The notes: a model not told the origin generated them from the letters alone. Counted from the stretch's first letter, positions 55,520 to 64,000 are shown. The stretch is 64,000 nt of DNA from CAZVNZ01 sp964628515 (GCA_964628515.1 CAZVNZ010000001.1:124001-188000), one strand, 5' to 3'. Numbers and translations are program-made.

Positions 55520-56705
55520 GGAATACTATAACTTGCTTTTACAGGATTTAGAAGGGCTAAAAACCAAAGGGGACGTAATAATTTTTGGCACGGGGCAAAT
55601 GGGAGCCATTGCGCTAAAAACACTTAAACACTTTAACCAAAATATAGTTTGTTGTTGCGATAACGGCAACAATAAATTAGATGGCATAGAGTTACTTGCC
55701 ATGGAGGAAGGATTTAAAAAAGCACCAAATGCAAAGGTGTTTGTGTGCGTGTTTGATTTAAAAAACGAAATTGCAATCACAAACAGTTTAATTAAGGCAG
55801 GGTTTAAGAATATCTGCCAAAAAGACATACTGTTTTTTGCCTACTCTATAGAAGTAGTTAAACGTAAGGTGGACAACCAAGCCTTTGCAAAGGGGCTTTA
55901 CGATTTGCGATACAGCGAAAACAAAATAATAATTAAAAACGTTTCCGCAATAATTACGGAAAAATGCACATTGCGGTGCAAGGAATGCGGTGTTTTTATA
56001 CCCTACTACAAAAACCCCAAAAACCACGGAAAAGAGGGCATAATTAAAAGTATAAAACGCCTTGCCCAAACGGTAGACTGCATAAATATACTGACAATTA
56101 TGGGTGGAGAGCCTTTTTTGCATCCCAATTTAAACGATATTTGCGAAGAAGTGTCTAAAATACCCAATATTGCAAACTTAGTGCTAACCACAAACGGCAC
56201 TCTACTGCCAAAAGACGAGATGTTGCAAAGCCTTAAAAATAGTGTAACCCACATAACCCTAAGTAATTACGGCGCACTTTCTAAAAACACAGAGACACTT
56301 ATTGCTAAACTTAAGCAATATAATATTTTGTATAATATTTTACCGGAAGAAACCTACTGGTATAAGCAAAACAAGCCATATAAGCATAACCGAAACATAG
56401 AGGAAAACAGCGCAAACTTTGCAGAGTGCTTTTGGGTTGATGTAGCCTCAAAACTAATAAACGGGCAGTATCATCTATGCGATTACTCGGCGGCAATAGC
56501 CCCTTTTAATGCAGTAGAAAAGGGAGGGGAGGACTACGTGGACTTTTTGAACGACAACTTAACGGACGAGGAGTTAAAAGCAGGGTTTATAAACCTAACG
56601 CAAAATAAGAAGGTGTTAAATGTGTGCGATTATTGCGAGATTTACTCCTTGCCTAAAACCAAACGAGCGGAGCAAGCAAAAGGGGTACTTAGCATATGGA
56701 AATAA
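55509..56705 (+). CDS. Radical SAM protein with N-terminal Rossmann-like domain (array member 5)
   Basis: 398 residues. N-terminal module DVIIFGTGQMGAIALKTLKH, followed by VCCCDNGNNKLDGIEL. Cluster motif CTLRCKEC near residue 155; GGE in IMGGEPFLHPNL. Subfamily motif EETYWYKQNKPYKHNR. Auxiliary cysteines ECFWVD, HLCDY and VCDYC. Overlaps the next gene by 10 bases. Confidence 0.88.
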   Translation: MSFKEYYNLLLQDLEGLKTKGDVIIFGTGQMGAIALKTLKHFNQNIVCCCDNGNNKLDGIELLAMEEGFKKAPNAKVFVCVFDLKNEIAITNSLIKAGFKNICQKDILFFAYSIEVVKRKVDNQAFAKGLYDLRYSENKIIIKNVSAIITEKCTLRCKECGVFIPYYKNPKNHGKEGIIKSIKRLAQTVDCINILTIMGGEPFLHPNLNDICEEVSKIPNIANLVLTTNGTLLPKDEMLQSLKNSVTHITLSNYGALSKNTETLIAKLKQYNILYNILPEETYWYKQNKPYKHNRNIEENSANFAECFWVDVASKLINGQYHLCDYSAAIAPFNAVEKGGEDYVDFLNDNLTDEELKAGFINLTQNKKVLNVCDYCEIYSLPKTKRAEQAKGVLSIWK

Positions 56706-57817
56706 TAGTATTCGGAGCATCAAGATTGGGGCAATGCGTCCTTTTGGCGCTTAAAGCCAAGGGAGAGACGGCAAGCTGTTTTTGCGATAATAACACAGCA
56801 AAGCAAAAAGAAAAGTTTTGCGGACTTGAAGTGCTTAGCGTTGAGGCGGCACTAAAAAAATATAAAAACCCAGTATTTTATTTGTGTTTTTACGATAACG
56901 CCAACTTAGTTGAGGTAACCAAACAATTAAAGGAAAAGGGTGCTAAAAACATAGAGGATTGTACGGCACTTTTATATGATTTTCATACAAAAATATTGCA
57001 CCGTCCCAAAACCCAAAATTACAAAATGCTTTTTGAAAACCCTGTTAAAGAAGACGTTATTAACCATGTGCTTGTAGTAACCACTAACAAATGTACATTA
57101 AAATGCGTAGATTGCGGACACTTAATCACCCATTACACTAACCCAAAACACTATCCAAAAGAGGAAGTTATTAAGAGCATTCAAAACCTTGCAAATAGTG
57201 TGGATTACATAGATTTACTTTCCATAGTGGGTGGGGAGCCACTTCTTCATCCCAATATTGATGAAATTATTAAATACGCAGGAGAGAGGGAGAATATAAA
57301 AACCATAAGGATGGTAACTAACGGCACTATTATCCCCTCTAAGCAAGTTATTAATGCCATAAAAAAATATGTCAGCTATGTGGCAATAAGCAATTACGGT
57401 AAACTTTCTAAGAATATTGGAAAATTAGACGATATACTAAGTAGCGAGGGCGTTGTAACAGACGTTATGCCCGAGGACACAAGCTGGTTTGCGGTGGGCT
57501 TGCCTCTAAAACCCGGCAGAAATAAAGAGGAAACAAGAGAGATTTACGATGTATGTTGTTGGGGCAAGGGTTGTAGCGCCATTCAACAGGGGGAGTTGCA
57601 TATATGCAATTATTCCTCCACAACCAAAATTTTAGGGTTGGTGGAAAACAAAAGCACAGACTACGTAAATCTTTTGGACGATAGTGTAAGCATAGAGGAG
57701 CGCAAAGCCAAAATACATACTTTGCTTAAGGGAAACACCCCACCAACCGCTTGTAAATACTGTAATTTTGATTTTACAACGCAAATACCGGTGGCACGAC
57801 AAAAGGAAGAGGACTAA
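56696..57817 (+). CDS. Radical SAM protein with N-terminal Rossmann-like domain (array member 6)
   Basis: 373 residues, the shortest of the seven: it lacks the ~20-residue leading helix and starts at once with MEIIVFGASRLGQCVLLALK and CFCDNNTAKQKEKFCGLEV. Cluster motif CTLKCVDC around residue 138; GGE in IVGGEPLLHPNI. Subfamily motif EDTSWFAVGLPLKPGRNKE (Phe replaces Tyr). Auxiliary cysteines VCCWGKGC, HICNY and ACKYC. One-base overlap with the next gene. Confidence 0.87.
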   Translation: MEIIVFGASRLGQCVLLALKAKGETASCFCDNNTAKQKEKFCGLEVLSVEAALKKYKNPVFYLCFYDNANLVEVTKQLKEKGAKNIEDCTALLYDFHTKILHRPKTQNYKMLFENPVKEDVINHVLVVTTNKCTLKCVDCGHLITHYTNPKHYPKEEVIKSIQNLANSVDYIDLLSIVGGEPLLHPNIDEIIKYAGERENIKTIRMVTNGTIIPSKQVINAIKKYVSYVAISNYGKLSKNIGKLDDILSSEGVVTDVMPEDTSWFAVGLPLKPGRNKEETREIYDVCCWGKGCSAIQQGELHICNYSSTTKILGLVENKSTDYVNLLDDSVSIEERKAKIHTLLKGNTPPTACKYCNFDFTTQIPVARQKEED

Positions 57818-58998
57818 TGAATTTTGAAAGGTATTACCACGCAATGCTTAAAGGGGAGCAGGACTTAATTAATACACACTTGCCCATATGCCTGTTTGGC
57901 GCCGGAGTTTATGGCAAATGTGCAAAATTAGCGGTGGAACAACTAAATAAAAAGGTGGTATGCTTTTGCGATAACGATACTAAAAAACAGGGTACAACCT
58001 TTTGTGGTGTACCCGTACTTAGTGTTGATGAAGTGTGTCAAAGCTATGGTGATGCCTTAATATATGTTTGTCTGTATAATAAAGTCAATGTTGCAGAGGT
58101 AACCTTGCAACTTAAAAATGCAGGGGCTAAAACTGTTTTACATGCAGATATGCTTTTTTGCAACTATCAAAAAGAAGTAATAAAAAGAGATGTAGCCAAA
58201 AAAGCCATTTACAATACAATGCACAACTGTTATTACAACAAAAAGGCATTTAATATTTACATGGTGGGTGTAATTATTACTCAAAATTGCACACTAAAAT
58301 GCAAGGAGTGCAGTCATTTAATTACTCACTTTAAAAATCCAAAGCATTATGATGGTGATGCTGTTATAAAGAGCATTAAGGAGCTTGCAAAAAGTGTGGA
58401 TGCAATAGAAGTGCTGACTTTGCTGGGAGGAGAATCCCTTTTGCATCCAAAACTAATACATATATGCAAAGAAGTATCTAAAATTAGCAATATTTTAAGG
58501 ATACACGTACTTACAAACGGTACAATAATACCAAAACAGCCTGTTTTAGAGGGGTTTTGCGGTAATATTACTTATTTGCAGTTAAACGATTACGCACAAT
58601 ACTCAAATAAGCTGGAGGATGTGCAAAAGGAGTGCGAAAAAACAGGGCTTGTGTATGATGTTTATAAGGACACTACACAATGGTACAAGGTAAATAAACC
58701 TAAGGACAAAAAGCTTAACCCCGAAGAAATAGCGCAAGTATACGCAAATTGCACTCTAAAAGGAGATTATACGGAGATGATAGACGGCAAATTCTATTTA
58801 TGCGGATACGCAGCTTGTGCCGCCGAGCTTAATTTAATTCCCAAAGAGGACTGCGTGGATATGTTAGAGGATAAGCTGCCCGCCGAGGAAAAGCGCAAGC
58901 AACTTGAAGCGCTTTATAAAGCGGAGTATATCCATGCTTGTGGCTATTGTGGGTTTGATTTTAATAAAGAATGTGTAAGGGCGGAGCAGATTAATTAA
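57817..58998 (+). CDS. Radical SAM protein with N-terminal Rossmann-like domain (array member 7)
   Basis: 393 residues. N-terminal module PICLFGAGVYGKCAKLAVEQ and VCFCDNDTKKQGTTFCGV, the closest of the seven to the general GAGxxG Rossmann motif. Cluster motif CTLKCKEC around residue 157; GGE in LLGGESLLHPKL. Subfamily motif KDTTQWYKVNKPKDKK, with one residue inserted. Auxiliary cysteines NCTLKGD, YLCGY and ACGYC. A 21-base gap with AAGGAG follows. Confidence 0.88.
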   Translation: MNFERYYHAMLKGEQDLINTHLPICLFGAGVYGKCAKLAVEQLNKKVVCFCDNDTKKQGTTFCGVPVLSVDEVCQSYGDALIYVCLYNKVNVAEVTLQLKNAGAKTVLHADMLFCNYQKEVIKRDVAKKAIYNTMHNCYYNKKAFNIYMVGVIITQNCTLKCKECSHLITHFKNPKHYDGDAVIKSIKELAKSVDAIEVLTLLGGESLLHPKLIHICKEVSKISNILRIHVLTNGTIIPKQPVLEGFCGNITYLQLNDYAQYSNKLEDVQKECEKTGLVYDVYKDTTQWYKVNKPKDKKLNPEEIAQVYANCTLKGDYTEMIDGKFYLCGYAACAAELNLIPKEDCVDMLEDKLPAEEKRKQLEALYKAEYIHACGYCGFDFNKECVRAEQIN

Positions 58999-59019
58999 CA
59001 AAAGACTAAAGGAGAATTT

Positions 59020-60891
59020 ATGAATTATTTATTGGTTATGCCAAGGGTTACGGCGGATGTTAATGAACATTATCATTTTCCTTTGGGAGTGGCATATATA
59101 AGCAGTAGCTTAAAAGCTGTAAGAAAAAGCGTATATACAATTAATCTTAACTCTATGCAAGGTAGTGTGCAAGGGGTTATTAAAGCATATATAAAAAAAG
59201 AAAGTATAGATGTAATTGCAGTGGGTGGGCTTTCTCCTCAATATAGTGATATAAAAGAAATAATAGACAGTGCAAAAGAGGAAAATCCTAATATGAAAGC
59301 AATAATCGGTGGCGGACTTGTAAGCGCTTCTCCAAGGCTTGTGTTTGAAGGAATGCAAAATGCAGATTACGGCATTATAGGTGAAGGCGAATACACAATA
59401 AGAGATTTAGCGGATGTTATAGAAGGAAAAAGGACAGCAGACAGCGTGCAGGGAATTGTTTACAGAAATAGCAATAAGGAAATAATTATAACTGAAGGCA
59501 GAGAGGACATACATAATTTAGACGAGCTACCCTTTCCGGATTATGAAGGCTTTGACTACGCGCATTATCTTACGTTAAAAGGTAACGACGACTTGCTGTT
59601 TATAAATGATTACATAAACACCATAATAGTAACAAGCCGTTCTTGCCCGTATAACTGCACATTTTGCTTTCATACAAGCGGTAAAAAATACAGGGCACGC
59701 AGTTTAGATAATGTGTTTTCGGAAATAGATTTGTTGGTGGAGAAATACAAGGTTAATTTTTTAAGTATTTCGGACGAGCTTATGTCTGTAAACAAAGAAA
59801 GAATGTTGGAATTTTGCCATAGAATAGCACCATATAACATAAAGTGGATTCCACAAGTGCGTATAGATAAAATAACCTACGAGGAAGCACTTGCAATGAA
59901 AAACAGCGGTGCAGTATATCTTTCCTATGGATTTGAAAGTGCAAGCAATACTATACTTAAAAGTATGAAGAAGCACCTTACAATAGAGGGAATAGAAAAG
60001 GGGTTGGAAATTGCAAAAAAAGCAGGTATATCAACGAGAGCGGTGCTTCTTTTCGGAGATAAAGAGGAAACAGAAGAAACCTTTAACAAAACTTTAAATT
60101 GGTTTATAAAAAATAACCAATATCCTTTATCTTATGTGGCAATACGTATTTGCCCGGGTACAGAGTTATACGATTATGCGGTAAATAGTGGGGTTATAAA
60201 CAACCAAATAAAGTATTTGGAGGACGGATGCCCTATAATTAATGTTACTAAACTTAGTGACGAGGAGTTTTTCAATAATTTAAAAACAATAGAAAACGCT
60301 ACTCAAAATAGGATGTACCCACCTAAAAAGTACACACTAAAGGAAATAAATACTGTAAAAAAGCGGTTATTAGTAGAAATAAATTGTAAAAACTGTAAAA
60401 AAGATTTTTTAGTTTCCGCAGATAATATGGTAAATGCAGGTACTGCCCGTTATTTATGCCCTCAATGCCAGCAGTATTATTCAGTAAATATACCAATGCT
60501 TTTTCCAAAGATTGTAAGCAATGGAATTAATCAATATATAGAAAGCTTAAAAAACCCTGTTATTTTATATGGAGCAAGTGCAAGACTTAAGGGTTTTTTA
60601 AATATAATTAAACTAAATAATCACTTAGACATAACCATAGTAGATTCGGACGCAAAAAAGCAAGGCGAAAAAATAGAGGGATTTGCAATAACCACTCCTG
60701 AAATAATAAGCGAAAAAAAAGACTGCGCAGTTGTAATATGCGCCCACGGAACAATTTCCAAAAGTGCAATTACTTCTGCAATAACCAACAATCACAAAAA
60801 CGTAAAAGAGCTAATAGATTTAAACGTATTTTTAAAAAGAGCTTTTTTTACCGATTACACAAAGGAACTACTAAAAAATGCCACTAATTAG
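59020..60891 (+). CDS. B12-binding-type radical SAM protein with zinc ribbon and C-terminal Rossmann-like module
   Basis: 623 residues, four parts. A B12-binding-like domain (about 1-150; PLGVAYISSSLKAV, AIIGGGLVSASPRLVFEGM, GIIGEGE). A radical SAM domain with Cys209, Cys213 and Cys216 in CPYNCTFC, followed by LSISDELMSVNKERM and YLSYGFESASNTILKSMKK. A zinc ribbon with pairs Cys456/Cys459 and Cys480/Cys483. A C-terminal Rossmann-like module (about 508-600; NPVILYGASARLKGFLNII, TIVDSDAKKQG), the same kind found at the N-terminus of the seven neighbours. Family members include methylases and cyclising enzymes; the reaction here is unknown. Confidence 0.88.
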   Translation: MNYLLVMPRVTADVNEHYHFPLGVAYISSSLKAVRKSVYTINLNSMQGSVQGVIKAYIKKESIDVIAVGGLSPQYSDIKEIIDSAKEENPNMKAIIGGGLVSASPRLVFEGMQNADYGIIGEGEYTIRDLADVIEGKRTADSVQGIVYRNSNKEIIITEGREDIHNLDELPFPDYEGFDYAHYLTLKGNDDLLFINDYINTIIVTSRSCPYNCTFCFHTSGKKYRARSLDNVFSEIDLLVEKYKVNFLSISDELMSVNKERMLEFCHRIAPYNIKWIPQVRIDKITYEEALAMKNSGAVYLSYGFESASNTILKSMKKHLTIEGIEKGLEIAKKAGISTRAVLLFGDKEETEETFNKTLNWFIKNNQYPLSYVAIRICPGTELYDYAVNSGVINNQIKYLEDGCPIINVTKLSDEEFFNNLKTIENATQNRMYPPKKYTLKEINTVKKRLLVEINCKNCKKDFLVSADNMVNAGTARYLCPQCQQYYSVNIPMLFPKIVSNGINQYIESLKNPVILYGASARLKGFLNIIKLNNHLDITIVDSDAKKQGEKIEGFAITTPEIISEKKDCAVVICAHGTISKSAITSAITNNHKNVKELIDLNVFLKRAFFTDYTKELLKNATN

Positions 60892-62188
60892 CATTTGTAT
60901 AGCAGTATACAACTTAGAAAAATACATAGACGACTGTATAAAATCCGCACTAAACCAAAATTTTGAAGATTACGAAATTGTGGTGGTAGATAACGGCTCT
61001 ACGGACAATACGGTAGCAATATGCGAGGGTTATGCAAAAAAGTATAGCAATCTGCGTTTTTTTGCATTGCCTAAACCTACGGTTTTTGTAAGAGCGCATA
61101 TTTATGCCTGCAAACAAGCAAAAGGCAGGTATATCCATTTAATAGACGGGGACGACCTCTTAGAAGCAAACTACCTTGTAAATATTGCGGATATTATTGC
61201 AACAAAAGCCCCGGAGCTTATAATGGGCAACTTTACCTGTAAAATAGAAGAGGGGGGAAGAAATTATTTAGATGTAGATATAGATGCAGAGCAAATTAAT
61301 AATAAACCAACCAAACAAGCCATAGAATACATCTACTCTCTACCATATATTAATTTATATGTATGGCGATTTATTGCAAACAGAAGATTATTCGATTTAG
61401 TGGATTTTAATGGGGATATTGCCCGGTTAATACCAATAGACAGCACAAAAACAAATATGTGGCTACTTAATACCAAAAGCATTTATTTTGTAAAAGAGCC
61501 TTTTTATATATATCGTCAGCGTGTGGGAAGTACGGTGGCATCAGCAAATAATCCCCTTATAATAGATTTAATTAAAGTAAGCTACCGTTTTGCGCAGATG
61601 CTTTTAGAAAATAATGCAGACAAATGGAAATTAAACTTAGCCAAAAACCAAAACAACTGGTATGTGCGAATGTTTATACAAGGCTTGCCGGAATTAAATG
61701 AGGCACAGCTCCAAGAAATAGAGCACTTTTTAGAGGCAAACAAGGAAATAAACCTACCAAAAGATTGGGATTTACATACTTTTAACGGCTACATACAAAA
61801 ATACGGCGCAAAAAAAGGTCTGCATAATTATTATGATGATTTAACAGCAAGTATCAAAAGTTTGTTTACCGAAAAAACTAAAGAGTATTACATTATGCCG
61901 GCAGGCAAAAGCGGTGCCTTTGCATTAAGGCTTTTGGAAAAGTGGGGGTATAGCATAAAGGGTTTTATAGATAACGACCCTCTAAAAGAGAATACTTTAT
62001 TTTGCGGATATAAATGCGCATTGCCCAAAAACCTAAAACATACGGATGCAATGGTTGTAGTTTCTTCAATGTACGATAAAATGGCTATATTCTTTAAAGA
62101 AATGCTTAATAGGCAAGGGCTAAATAGCAATAATATAATTACAATACCTTTTAGCCTGTTAAAACAAAAAGGAGGTAATTATGAATAA
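60878..62188 (+). CDS. Glycosyltransferase family 2 with C-terminal Rossmann-like module
   Basis: 436 residues. GT-A domain in the first ~240 residues: ISICIAVYNLEKYIDDCIK, VVDNGSTDNTVAICE and HLIDGDDLLEANY. The last ~95 residues (YYIMPAGKSGAFALRLLEKW, KGFIDNDPLKENTLFCGYK, AMVVVSSMYDKMA) form the same Rossmann-like module as in the radical SAM proteins, here on the other side of the catalytic domain. This physically links glycosyl transfer with the radical SAM array. Overlaps both neighbours (14 and 8 bases). Confidence 0.87.
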   Translation: MPLISICIAVYNLEKYIDDCIKSALNQNFEDYEIVVVDNGSTDNTVAICEGYAKKYSNLRFFALPKPTVFVRAHIYACKQAKGRYIHLIDGDDLLEANYLVNIADIIATKAPELIMGNFTCKIEEGGRNYLDVDIDAEQINNKPTKQAIEYIYSLPYINLYVWRFIANRRLFDLVDFNGDIARLIPIDSTKTNMWLLNTKSIYFVKEPFYIYRQRVGSTVASANNPLIIDLIKVSYRFAQMLLENNADKWKLNLAKNQNNWYVRMFIQGLPELNEAQLQEIEHFLEANKEINLPKDWDLHTFNGYIQKYGAKKGLHNYYDDLTASIKSLFTEKTKEYYIMPAGKSGAFALRLLEKWGYSIKGFIDNDPLKENTLFCGYKCALPKNLKHTDAMVVVSSMYDKMAIFFKEMLNRQGLNSNNIITIPFSLLKQKGGNYE

Positions 62189-63005
62189 ACTAAAAACTTC
62201 AATAGGTGTATTTTGGATAAACACAATATGCACCTTAAAATGCAAAGACTGCATTACATTTACCCCCTATCATAAAAACCCGACCAATTTTCCTAAAGAG
62301 AATATCGCCTCGGATATTAAAGCGTTTTTCCATATTTACAGTTGGGTGGACCACTTAGATATAGAGGGGGGAGAAAGCCTGCTACATAAAGACTTACCAT
62401 ATATTTTAGAGGAAGCCTTAAAATACAAAGAGTGCTTTAACAGAATACATGTACTTACAAACGGCACGGTTATTCCGTCAAAACAACTGCTGGATGTTAT
62501 GAGCAAAAACAATATATTTGTAATAATAGACGATTACGGCAAAGCGCTTTCCAAAAACATAGAGGAAATTATAAAACTGCTTAGCACTAATAATATAGAA
62601 TACAGAGTGGATACATACAATGGAGATAATCAATATTTTGGCGGTTGGGTGGATTTTGGAGATATGTCTTACAAAAGCTACACAAATGAGGAGCTAAAAA
62701 AAACCTTTTTTGCATGCAGACAAGCAACCTGCGGTGCACCTTATATAAAAGACGGTAAAATGTTTTTATGCTCGGTGCAGGCGGCAGGGCTTATACATAT
62801 CCCTTTAGTTAAAGGGCAGTACATAGATTTGCACGATAACACAGAAACTTTAGAGGAAAAAATCAGCATTGCGGAAACCTTTGGTAAAATCCCCCTAAAA
62901 ACCTGCGAATACTGCAACGGATTTAATGTAGAAGAGGGAGTACGATTAAGGGCGGCAAAACAACTGACGGACGAAGATAATAAGGAGTTAAAAGCATGTC
63001 GATAG
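62181..63005 (+). CDS. Short radical SAM protein, second subfamily (member 8)
   Basis: 274 residues, without the Rossmann-like module. Cluster motif CTLKCKDC close to the N-terminus (about residues 14-21); GGE in IEGGESLLHKDL. In place of the WY motif of members 1-7 it has QYFGGWVDFGDMSYKSYTNE. Auxiliary cysteines FACRQATC, FLCSVQAAG and TCEYC. ATG after AAGGAGGTAATT; overlaps the glycosyltransferase by 8 bases. Confidence 0.87.
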   Translation: MNKLKTSIGVFWINTICTLKCKDCITFTPYHKNPTNFPKENIASDIKAFFHIYSWVDHLDIEGGESLLHKDLPYILEEALKYKECFNRIHVLTNGTVIPSKQLLDVMSKNNIFVIIDDYGKALSKNIEEIIKLLSTNNIEYRVDTYNGDNQYFGGWVDFGDMSYKSYTNEELKKTFFACRQATCGAPYIKDGKMFLCSVQAAGLIHIPLVKGQYIDLHDNTETLEEKISIAETFGKIPLKTCEYCNGFNVEEGVRLRAAKQLTDEDNKELKACR

Positions 63006-63799
63006 CAAGAAGAGTGGCTATTGTTGTAACACTTAGGTGCAACTTAAACTGCAAGCTATGTTGTAATTTGGTGCCTCACTACACCAAAGAAAACAAGCCA
63101 ATTATTCCAAAAGAGGATATTATTTCTGATATTAAAGCGCTTTTTGAGCTGTACGAAGAGATTACATGGTTGCAATTTGTGGGCGGAGAGCTGTTTTTGC
63201 ACCCAAATATGGGCGATATAATTAAAGAAGCATTAAAATACAGCAGTCAGTTTGAAAAGTTAATTTTAATGGTAAACGGCGGTATTATGCCAAACGCAAA
63301 CGCAATGGAAGGCATTTTGCAAGCAGGGGAAAAAATTCAGGTGCAAATTAGCGATTACGGTATACTATCCCCAAAACTAAAGGAGTTAGAAACGCTTTTA
63401 GAGGCGCACAACATAGATTTTGTAACCAAAAGTTTTCATGGCGATATTCAGCATTACGGTGGTTGGGTGGATTGCGGAGGCTTTGAAAACAGAAATTACA
63501 CCAAGGGCGAATTAAGCAACGTTTTTGAAAGCTGTTGGCAACGCAGGCTGGAAAACTTACATTGCTACAAAGGCAAGCTACATAACTGTATTCGCTCCCT
63601 TTTTTATGATGATTTAGGAGAGGTAATAGCACCTGATGACGAATATATAGATTTGCGAAGTAATAACAAAACCATAGCGGAAAAGCGAGCCATAGCGGAC
63701 GGCTTTGGCAAACATGTACTAAACGCCTGTAAATACTGCGGTGGCTTTGACAGCGAAAACGCACAGAGATTTCCGGCGGCAGAGCAGGTAGGAGAATAA
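62996..63799 (+). CDS. Short radical SAM protein, second subfamily (member 9)
   Basis: 267 residues, without the Rossmann-like module. Cluster motif CNLNCKLC around residues 15-22 followed by another Cys (CC); GGE in FVGGELFLHPNM. Shares QHYGGWVDCGGFENRNYTKG with member 8. Auxiliary cysteines SCWQRR, LHC, LHNC and ACKYC. Overlaps member 8 by 10 bases and the next gene by one. Confidence 0.87.
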   Translation: MSIARRVAIVVTLRCNLNCKLCCNLVPHYTKENKPIIPKEDIISDIKALFELYEEITWLQFVGGELFLHPNMGDIIKEALKYSSQFEKLILMVNGGIMPNANAMEGILQAGEKIQVQISDYGILSPKLKELETLLEAHNIDFVTKSFHGDIQHYGGWVDCGGFENRNYTKGELSNVFESCWQRRLENLHCYKGKLHNCIRSLFYDDLGEVIAPDDEYIDLRSNNKTIAEKRAIADGFGKHVLNACKYCGGFDSENAQRFPAAEQVGE

Positions 63800-64000
63800 A
63801 TGCGTAGAATTTTACTTATAGCCTGTTTAAGCCACAGCGAAAACAGTTTAAAAAGCATTTGTGCAGAAAAAGAAATAAACATTACACAGCTTTTTGGCTC
63901 GGACAATCTGCCGACAGGCATTCTTAGCATGCAGGCATATGTAAGTAAAAATTGCCCCAACTGTCAAATAGAAATAATAAATTTAAACGCAAAGTTTTTA
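63799..64000 (+). CDS. Start of a probable B12-binding-type radical SAM protein, cut by the window end
   Basis: The first 67 codons: MRRILLIACLSHSENSLKS, then GSDNLPTGILSMQAYVSKNC and CQIEIINLNAKFL. The pattern of a short beta strand, then PxGhxxhxAyh and a second strand, is typical of the B12-binding domain at the start of such radical SAM proteins, as in the gene at 59020. No cluster motif is visible yet, so the radical SAM part is inferred. Confidence 0.6.

Noticed and set aside
56696..57817. Member 6 of the radical SAM array as a truncated gene
   Set aside because: Only a leading helix is missing; the Rossmann-like module, cluster motif, GGE and C-terminal cysteines are all present and the start overlaps the upstream gene as its neighbours do.
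50799..63799. Ribosomally made peptide (RiPP) cluster
   Set aside because: No precursor gene can fit in the gaps of 21 bases or less, and no peptidase or transporter is in view; glycosyltransferases are interleaved. Not excluded beyond the window.
1..64000. tRNA, rRNA, insertion sequences or prophage genes
   Set aside because: No cloverleaf, rRNA segment, transposase or phage-type gene was recognised on reading both strands.

Overview
The window looks like a chromosomal segment of an AT-rich, low-GC Gram-positive bacterium, most likely an uncultured member of the Clostridia. The grounds are Shine-Dalgarno sites of the AAGGAGG type, the zinc (C+) form of S14, a long L17, the order rplQ - ECF transporter - truA - rplM - rpsI, a KOW-domain gene between map and infA, and lipoproteins. 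TGA is used as a stop codon. No species can be named from sequence alone.

Layout. (1) 1-1620: the tail of a LytTR response regulator, convergent with an AgrC-like sensor kinase. (2) 1700-17666: a complete S10-spc-alpha ribosomal superoperon (rpsJ to rplQ, with secY, adk, map, infA and rpoA), with a structured leader, an internal alpha promoter and a terminator. (3) 17686-20956: an ECF vitamin-transporter module whose two ATPases are fused into one protein, then truA. (4) 20957-30970: a block of about 10 kb that separates truA from rplM. It holds a self-contained galactitol-type PTS operon with its own HPr and EI, a decayed AAA ATPase, a membrane diguanylate cyclase and an XRE regulator. (5) 30970-32038: rplM-rpsI with promoter, leader and terminator. 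(6) 32156-34764: a DpnII-like GATC restriction-modification island plus a second methyltransferase. (7) 34844-38325: small accessory genes and one decayed surface protein. (8) 38463-45895: a signalling operon with a PAS-GGDEF-GAF protein, an HD-GYP response regulator and a 1320-residue hybrid histidine kinase. (9) 45892-48081: an unknown membrane protein and a broken lipoprotein gene, both on the minus strand.

(10) 48311-64000: the most unusual region, one tightly packed operon running off the window. It has two glycosyltransferases, seven radical SAM proteins in tandem that share an N-terminal Rossmann-like module, a B12-binding radical SAM protein, a third glycosyltransferase, two short radical SAM proteins of a second subfamily, and the start of another B12-binding-type protein. 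The same Rossmann-like module reappears at the C-termini of the B12-type protein and the third glycosyltransferase, so the enzymes appear built from a shared part. I infer synthesis and serial radical modification of a surface glycan or glycoconjugate. The substrate cannot be read from the sequence, and no room exists between the genes for a precursor peptide.
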